A stretch of 64,000 nucleotides of DNA, from assembly GCA_035771175.1 (NCBI GenBank), contig CM069610.1, forward strand, positions 19,004,001 through 19,068,000, in the 5' to 3' direction. Each line of letters begins with the position of its first letter. Positions within the stretch are counted from its first letter, which is position 1. This DNA is from Paratinospora sagittata (taxonomy: Eukaryota > Streptophyta > Magnoliopsida > Ranunculales > Menispermaceae). This document shows positions 57,238 to 64,000 of this stretch, in pieces. The notes under the pieces are model-generated. The model did not search any database and had not been told where the DNA came from. It worked only from the letters and a program-made list of their open reading frames with translations. Made by a program: the position numbers and the translations under genes.

Positions 57238-59110
57238 TAGTGTTTGGTAACTCTACATCTAGAAAAAAATTAGTGCTATTTTTTTTAGCTTTACTTTCAC
57301 GTTGTTTGGTAACTAATGCTCAAACCTCTTATTTTAGTTTTATTTTAGAGATAAAATGTTTGTTTTTTAAAATCTCAACTTCTTATTATAAAAATATTTG
57401 ATTTCTTTTATCAAAAAACATTTATTTTACTTACATATTATTTATGTACATAAGATTAATTATTAAGTTGAAGTTAAAATTAGTTGTTTATCATATAATA
57501 ATTATATTGAATGATTAAGCTTTATAATAATATATTTTCCATTAATAAAAAAATTAATAATTCTATCATAACTATATTGGAATATTAAGTTTTCATTTAG
57601 TTAAATATATTTAATTTTAAAAAAATTTAAAAAATTATTAGTTAATTACCATTGTAACACAAAAAATTCAAATAGCATAAAAACTTAGTTGTTATATTAC
57701 TTATTATATACCGTATTTAGTTAATAAAAAAATATTTTATATATTAATTTTCATTTAATAAATTTGGGTGATGAAAATTTTTTTCATATTGGTGATTAAA
57801 TGTAAATTTGGTAGGTAATAAATCATTTCTAATATAGGTGGTCTATCCTCTACTACAAGTAGAGGATTGACATTGACAAGAAAAATCAAACTTTTTTTGC
57901 TTTTTATTTCAAAGGTTTAACCTCTACAATTTGTTAACCTTTATTTTATTTAGAGGTTATCAAATTGTTACCAAGAATCTAATTTTGCTCAACCTCTATT
58001 CTAATAGACTTTGAATAAATTAGAGGTTAGAATTAGGTAGCATTTGGTAACTCTAGTTCTAACCTCTAATTTCTCCAAAGTTTAATTAAAATAGTCGTTA
58101 GGCAACATAATCAGATTGTTTGATAATAATTTGATAACCTCTAAATGAAATAGATGTTGACAAATTGTAGAGGTTGAACCTCTAAAATAAAAAGCAAAAA
58201 AAAGTTTGTTTTTTCTTGTTGAAATTCATCCTCTGTTACAAGTAGAGGATGGAACATTTATATTAGGAAAAGTTGTTGTCTACCAAATTTACATGTAATC
58301 ACCAATATGGAATAATTTGTTATCACCCAAATTTAGTAAATGATAATTAACATAAAATAATTTTTTGTTAAACTAAATATGGAATATAATCACTAATATA
58401 ATAACTAATTCTTATGTTTTCTAATTTTTTTTTGAGTTATAAAGGTAAACAAATAATAATTTTTTTAATATTTGAATTTAAACATACTTATAAATAAAAA
58501 CTCAAATAAGTTACAATATAATAAATAAATAAAAATTATGACATATTTAAATATAGAAATACAATATATTTTAAAAAATATTAGTATGAAAGCTTAATCA
58601 ATATTCAATACAATTATTATATAATAAATAATTATTTTTAAGTTGAATTCAATTATTAAGCTTATGTATACAAGTAACATATAAACAAAATAATGCATCT
58701 TGATAAAAGAAATTAAATATTTTTGTCGGAAGAAGTTGAGATTTTAAATATCAAATACTTTATCTTTGAAATAAAACTTAAATAAGAGGTTGGAGCATTA
58801 GTTACTAAATAATATGTTTAAAATAAACTCTTTTTAAATAAGCTCTTATTAAAGTATAGCTAATTTTTTTAGATTTAGGTAGTGTTACGTAACTTTACTT
58901 AACCTATACTTCTACTTCAAAACCAACCTCTAATTGTAGTAGAGGTTTAAGCTCTACTAAAATAAGCAAAGTTTTTTTGCTTATTCTTGTAGAGGTATAA
59001 CCTCTACTTTAATTAGAGGTTGAAAAAATAAAAAAAAATTATCTAAAAAATGATTTTATTATTACCCTCTAATTTTTTTAGAGGTTGCAAATAGAGTTAC
59101 CAAACACTTA
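57238..59110. repeat. AT-rich inverted-repeat element(s) with TAGTGTTTGGTAACTCT ends
   Basis: The left end TAGTGTTTGGTAACTCT (57238) is mirrored by AGAGTTACCAAACACTTA (ending 59110). Related words recur at 58038 and 58880. Inside, 57245-58035 pairs with 58060-58870, for example AACCTCTACAATTTGTTAACC against its inverse. It is probably two or three nested or tandem MITEs. No target duplication was assigned. Confidence 0.6.
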
Positions 59111-59689
59111 GACTTATTGAACATTCTCGAGTCACCACACGCTACCTTAGACTCAAACTCTAATGTCCCTTCCTTTTTCTTGGTGTGGACACACCTTTGC
59201 ACTAGCCCAACTATGTGCTATGGATGCCAAACTCAGTCGTAATGATCTACTGGCTAGGATTGGTGATAAGTTCCTTCGATGGTGAGTCTTATCTACTTTT
59301 CTATCCAAATTCAAATGGAACTTATTTTGTAGTCTACACGACAAACTTTCTATTGGTAAATAATAGTTACTCTATAGAGCCATCATAACTTGTTGACGAG
59401 CACTCTAATGAGGTTTGGATTGATAATGCCCTTGGTCGGGGAGGAAATTTTTATGCGCTTTCCACATGGCGAGAGGGAACTCTAGGCCATCCATGACTTT
59501 CTAGTCAGATCGTTCCTATGTTTCGGTTTAAACTAGTGTGAGCAATCAATGATGCGGTTGTTCATCATTTTCAATGAACTTAACATTAATCATACTTCAT
59601 TATTGCTTTAACATATATTATGTTGTTGAGTTGGCTAAAGTGACTACACATCAACACTACAATTCAATTATATTACTTGGACACTTATA
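59111..59689. other. Intronic sequence, no gene seen
   Basis: No element or coding region is recognised. The bases from 59690 (GTTCTAGA) are the target duplication of the following hAT-like element. Confidence 0.5.
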
Positions 59690-59697
59690 GTTCTAGA

Positions 59698-60623
59698 CAA
59701 GGACTAAAAATTAGCCGAATTTCGGCGAAATTAGCCGAATTTTTTCGGCTTTTTTACCATCGAAGCGAAAAGTGGGATGTAAAATAAAAAATGCAAAAAT
59801 TCGCTAAATAATTCGATAAACTTCGACAACTTCGACGAAATTCGATAAACTTTGACAAAAGTTTAGTTTTTCAATAAAAAAATGCAAAAATTCGAGCAAA
59901 AATTCGATAAAATTCGACAAAATTCGATGAAATTAGACAGAGAAGTAAAAAAGATGTTACTTCATCAATAAAAAACAAAAAAAAACACTAATAATTATGT
60001 ATTATTCTCAACTTCATCAACCAACATAGCAATATAAATTTTAAAAAAATAATTTAACAAGTTAACAAATTATGTAGTTTATGGGATATGTTTTACCAAA
60101 AAAAAAAGAAACGAAGCAAAATAAATAAATAGTTAAAGTCGAAATAAGATAAAAACTTAAAAATAAATTAAAAGATTTCCTAAAGTCATCTTTTTTTAGT
60201 TAACTCTTATGAAACAAGATTAATAAACAACACATTCAAATAATAAACTAATAAATTAAGCATGATAGAATTCAAACTAGTAAAGTATATGGTCGAGAAG
60301 CAAGCCACCACAAAATTAAATATCAAAATAAAGAAAACAAATTAAGACCAAAAGCCGTCATTCAAATTCATCAACTCACTTAACAAGATTGATTTTGTTA
60401 GGTCGCTTATTGATATTTTTATGTATTAAAAGTGTCTATTTATATTAGTTTTTAGCTTATACTACAATAAATTTAGATGTTTAAGCATATATGCAAAAAT
60501 TCTCTAAACTTCTCTAATTTAGCAAATTTTTACAAAAATTCTCCATGTCGAATTAAACTTCTCCGAATTAATTCTGATTTTTGAAGGTCGAAGTTTAGGG
60601 CGAAGTCGAAGTTTTGTACCTTG
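59698..60623. mobile_element. Non-autonomous hAT-like element, inverted and shorter copy
   Basis: It is 926 bp in the opposite orientation to copies A and B. The right end GTTTTGTACCTTG corresponds to their CAAGGTTCGAAAC. A perfect 8-bp duplication GTTCTAGA lies at 59690-59697 and 60624-60631. It shares the internal stretch around ACTTAACAAGATTGATTTTG with A and B. It lies in PPR4 intron 2. Confidence 0.85.
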
Positions 60624-60631
60624 GTTCTAGA

Positions 60632-61048
60632 TTGCATTGGATTACATGATGTGTGATTCATGAAATCTAAAGGTGTGAAAGTATTGTTGTTTAAAGTGTA
60701 ATCACATGAGCTAGGGTAACTCGCAAAGATTCAGCCATCTATTTGAGATCTAAAAAACTTAGCTCACATAGTCTCAAGGACCATTTTTCAGTATTGAGGT
60801 CTTCTCTTTGGGGCTTTACTCTATGCAGTTTGGTCTGGGATCCTCAATGAATGATCAAACTTTCACCTTTTCATCTTTTGCCACTAGATAAGTTAACACA
60901 TTGAAACTGAAGAAAAGTGCTACTGCACAAGGCTGACACGTTGGCATATTTGGCTTGGGATAAATTGATTAGAATGTCTTTAAAAAAAAAAAAAAAAAAA
61001 TCTTTCACATAAATTTCTAATTAATAGATAAAATTGATTAGTCTTTAT
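60632..61048. other. Intronic sequence, no gene seen
   Basis: Nothing is recognised except an A run at about 60980-61000. Confidence 0.5.
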
Positions 61049-63798
61049 CAAATTGTTTTCTTGATGAATTTCACTTGTTGAATGATCATTTAGATTGATA
61101 GGAATTGCAACCCTAGAGAGAGCAATTCTCCTACCTAGTAATAATAAAGCAGCGATGCCAAATAGTTTTTGCTATTACTATATTATACCAAGCACAAAGG
61201 AGAAAATGGTCATGAGTAGTTTAAGATGTTCTAAAGTGGAGGTTGAACTACCTCAAGTATGTTGTTGGCCAAAGAATTAAAGAACGCGATTATGAGATTG
61301 AATTGTTGTTCCTAAAGAGGTCTCCCAATAGCCATTCATCCAGGAAACACTTTTTTTAAGGTTTAGAAAATCAAAGCTAGAGTTTTTTTTTATAGGGACT
61401 TCAGGATATCTATGAACAACATAATCATCCAATATAACCCTGATAATCAGACAACCATTATGAATATGAACCAAAGTACAATTAGCGTATTCGTCTTTCT
61501 TGGGCTCTAGTTCCTTGCGTATTGCTAGTGGAGTTCCATAAAAGCTCTACCTTTATTATCTAAGATTCGAGGCTGCATGCCATAATCATACATATAAGTT
61601 GTTAGCACTATTATTAACAGATTCATTATAGCTTGATTCATAATTCTTCTTCGAAAATCATCTCTTTCAATGGACTACTGAGGGTTGCTATTAATATATT
61701 CAATATATTGTTGAGTCTGCTGCATCTACTTGACTAAATAGTACAATTCTTGTAAGGATAAGTAATTGTGCTTCCAACTGGCTGTAGATGTTCACTCTTT
61801 AAGCTTCTACACCAATATAACTGCAAGAAAAAAATGAAAAAATCTTTGAAGATGAATTAGCTAGATAAAGCCCATTATAAAGTGAATAAACATTTGAAAA
61901 AGAAATATGCCCAGTTACATTGAGAAAAAAGTGGAGTAGTCGAGGTTAAGAGATGACTAATAACAGGGAGAGTAGAGGATAAGATGATGCATGAAAGTAA
62001 TGAATAAAAAAATAAAAATAAATTAAACATTAAATATTAAGAAATGTGCAATAAGTTGGGGACCCATTTGCTTTGAAGGCCAAAAATATACTTTCAACTT
62101 TAACAAGTAATTTTAGTAGCCCATCACTTCATTTGACTTTTTTTCCTCTTATTCTTCATACTCTTCGACTATAATAAATGTATGATGAATGTCTGATTCA
62201 ACTATTTGGTATATCATATAAACCAAAAACACCATTCAACAAATGGAAGCAAAATTATTCAAAGAACAAAGACTAGATCACTTTGAAGAGGCCCTACAAC
62301 ATTACATATGTACACATTAAGAGATAAATAAATGAAGAAATAAAGATAAAAGGGTATAAGAAAGGCGTGGTACTACTGACAGAAGAAGAAAGAGCACACT
62401 CCCAACGAAAGCAAACCCTTTCTTTAATTGATGTTGTGTTGTGCTCTCTCTCTCTTATGTCAATACATCTCTCTTTTCCCTTCTCTTCCTCCTTTTCTCT
62501 TCACTGGCCACTATATCCTCATGTATATATGACTTTCTCTCATATATGTACACATATACATGCAATGACAGAAGAGAGAAAGAGCACAACACAACATTAG
62601 CTAAAGAAAGGGTTTGCTTTCATTGGGAGTGTGCTCTTTCTTTTTCTGTCAGTAGCACCACATCTTTCTTATGTCATTTTCTCTTTATTTCTTCATTTAT
62701 TTATTTTTTTCTCTTTTGATGTATACACATGTAATGTTGTAGGGCCTTTTCAGAGTGATTTGGTCATTGTTCTTTGAATAATGTTGCTTCCATTCGTTGA
62801 ATGATGTTTTTTGGTTTATATGATATACCAAATAGTTGAATTAGACATTCATCATACATTTATTGTAGTCGAAGAGTATGAAGAATAAGAGGAAAAAAAG
62901 TCAAATGAAGTGATGGGCTACTAATATTATAAATAAAATTACCTTTTAAAGTTTGAAGTATATTTTTGGTCTTCAAAGTAAATGGGTCCTCAACTTATTG
63001 CACATTTCTTAATATTTAATGTTTAATTTATTTTTGTATTTTTATTCATTGCTTTCATGCATCATCTTATCCTCTACTCTCCCTGTTAGTAGTTCTCTCT
63101 TAACCTCGACTACTACTACACTTTTTTCTCAATGTAACTGGGCATATTTCTTTTTCAAATGTATATTCACTTTATAATGGGCTTTATCTAGCTAATCCAT
63201 CTTCAAAGATTTTTTCATTTTTTTCTTGCAGTTATATTGGTGTAGAAGCTTAAAGAGTGAACATCTACAGCCGGTTGGAAGCACAATTACTTATCCTTGC
63301 AAGAATTGTACTATTTAGTCAATTAGATGCAGCAGACTCAACAATATATTGAATATATTAATAGCAACCTTCTACAGTCCATTGAAATAGACGATTTTCG
63401 AAGAAGAATTATGAATCAAGCTCTGATGAATCTGTTAATAATAGTGCTAACAACTGATATGTATGATTATGGCATGCAACCTCGAATCTTAGTTAATAAA
63501 GGTAGAGCTTTTATGGAATTCCACTAGCAATACGCAAGGAACTAGAGCCCAAGAAAGACGAATACGCTAATTGTACTTTGGTTCATATTCATAATGGTTG
63601 TCTGATTATCAGAGTTGTATTGGATGATTAGGTTGTTCATAGATATCCTGAAGTCCCTATAAAAAAAACTCTAGCTTTGATTTTCTAAACCTTAAAAAAA
63701 GTGTTTCCTGGATGGCTCTTTCTAGGGTTGCAATTCCTATCAATCTTATTAATCTAAATGATCATTCAACAAGTGAAATTCGTCAGGAAAACAATTTG
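61049..63798. repeat. Palindrome of 2.75 kb (foldback) in PPR4 intron 2
   Basis: The left arm starts CAAATTGTTTTC and the right arm ends GAAAACAATTTG. The arms meet around a loop at 62456-62570; GTGTTGTGCTCTCTCTCTCT pairs with AGAGAGAAAGAGCACAACAC. The left arm is about 1.4 kb and the right about 1.23 kb. The left has about 200 extra bases (about 61115-61325) not present in the right. A short open stretch in the right arm (63327-63527) has no recognised domain. No target duplication was found. Confidence 0.85.
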
Positions 63799-63940
63799 GC
63801 AAGGCTTGGAATAAAATTGATTATTCTTTTAACTATGATGGAATAGATAGTTTGTTGGACATATGGCAATATTAAACTGTACGGGTTTATATTTTCCCTT
63901 TACTAGGGTATGGGATTTAAAGGTGGTTCATTTTTTGCAG

Positions 63941-64000
63941 CCTTATTCATGCTTACACAGTTGCTAGAGACATGGAGGAAGCATTATCTTGTGTGAGGAA
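63941..64000 (+). CDS. PPR4: PPR4-type protein, exon 3 (partial)
   Basis: Follows TTTTTTGCAG. Its first C completes the Asn codon of exon 2, then LIHAYTVARDMEEALSCVR, the start of the next PPR motif, continues in frame to the window edge. The remaining PPRs are outside. Confidence 0.88.

Noticed and set aside
62367..62719. Overlapping plus-strand frames at the palindrome apex
   Set aside because: They read through CT-rich loop sequence and give low-complexity Ser/Phe/Leu strings with no start context or homology.
63327..63527. Possible captured gene exon in the right palindrome arm
   Set aside because: The 66-residue frame looks somewhat protein-like, but I recognise no family and the other arm is interrupted; not enough to call a gene.

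Overview
The window is a nuclear segment of a flowering plant, most likely a eudicot. The base composition is AT-rich, genes have GT-AG introns, and the intergenic and intronic space is packed with LTR retrotransposons, solo LTRs, LINEs, an Au-type SINE, hAT relics and foldback elements. Five host genes are visible. They are the last two exons of a KxDL-motif gene (10231-18817, +), an intact intronless PLS-type PPR gene with E/E+ tail (19921-21516, -), a two-exon gene for a 109-residue single-pass membrane protein (22810-24922, +), a ten-exon gene for an endonuclease/exonuclease/phosphatase protein with an EF-hand (26138-30036, +), and the first three exons of a chloroplast RRM-PPR gene of the PPR4 type (52834-64000, +, running off the right edge).

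Layout. 1-7.7 kb is nested transposons: two nearly identical non-autonomous hAT elements with perfect 8-bp target duplications, a solo LTR interrupted by one of them, a decayed BED/DUF659 hAT transposase and a 5'-truncated LINE. 8.2-9.8 kb is a decayed Ty1/copia fragment with an Au-like SINE inside it. 10.2-18.8 kb is the KxDL gene, whose last intron carries a full-length antisense LINE of about 6.1 kb. 19.9-30 kb is the gene-dense part (three genes). 30-52 kb is a transposon block: a foldback element with a tRNA-like apex, a Tat-lineage Ty3/gypsy element of about 12 kb split by a 2.6-kb solo LTR, a MULE relic, and a 289-bp tandem array broken by two separate LTR insertions, the larger of which itself holds another solo LTR. 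52.8-64 kb is the PPR4-type gene. Its intron 1 holds a solo LTR. Its intron 2 (about 7.3 kb) holds an AT-rich inverted repeat, an hAT element and a palindrome of about 2.75 kb.

The host genes are unrelated housekeeping or organelle genes and do not form a pathway. The two PPR genes would serve organelle RNA processing. The most interesting material is in the mobile elements. A family of long TG...CA elements with 5-bp target duplications (306, 34035, 44845, 47464 and 53881) shares a conserved hairpin followed by a pyrimidine-rich CAG in six places. Two foldback elements carry an internal A-box/B-box pair, and one forms the very end of a larger inserted element. I did not find a clearly new biological system; these element structures are the best candidates for follow-up. 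All family names come from reading motifs, with no database search.
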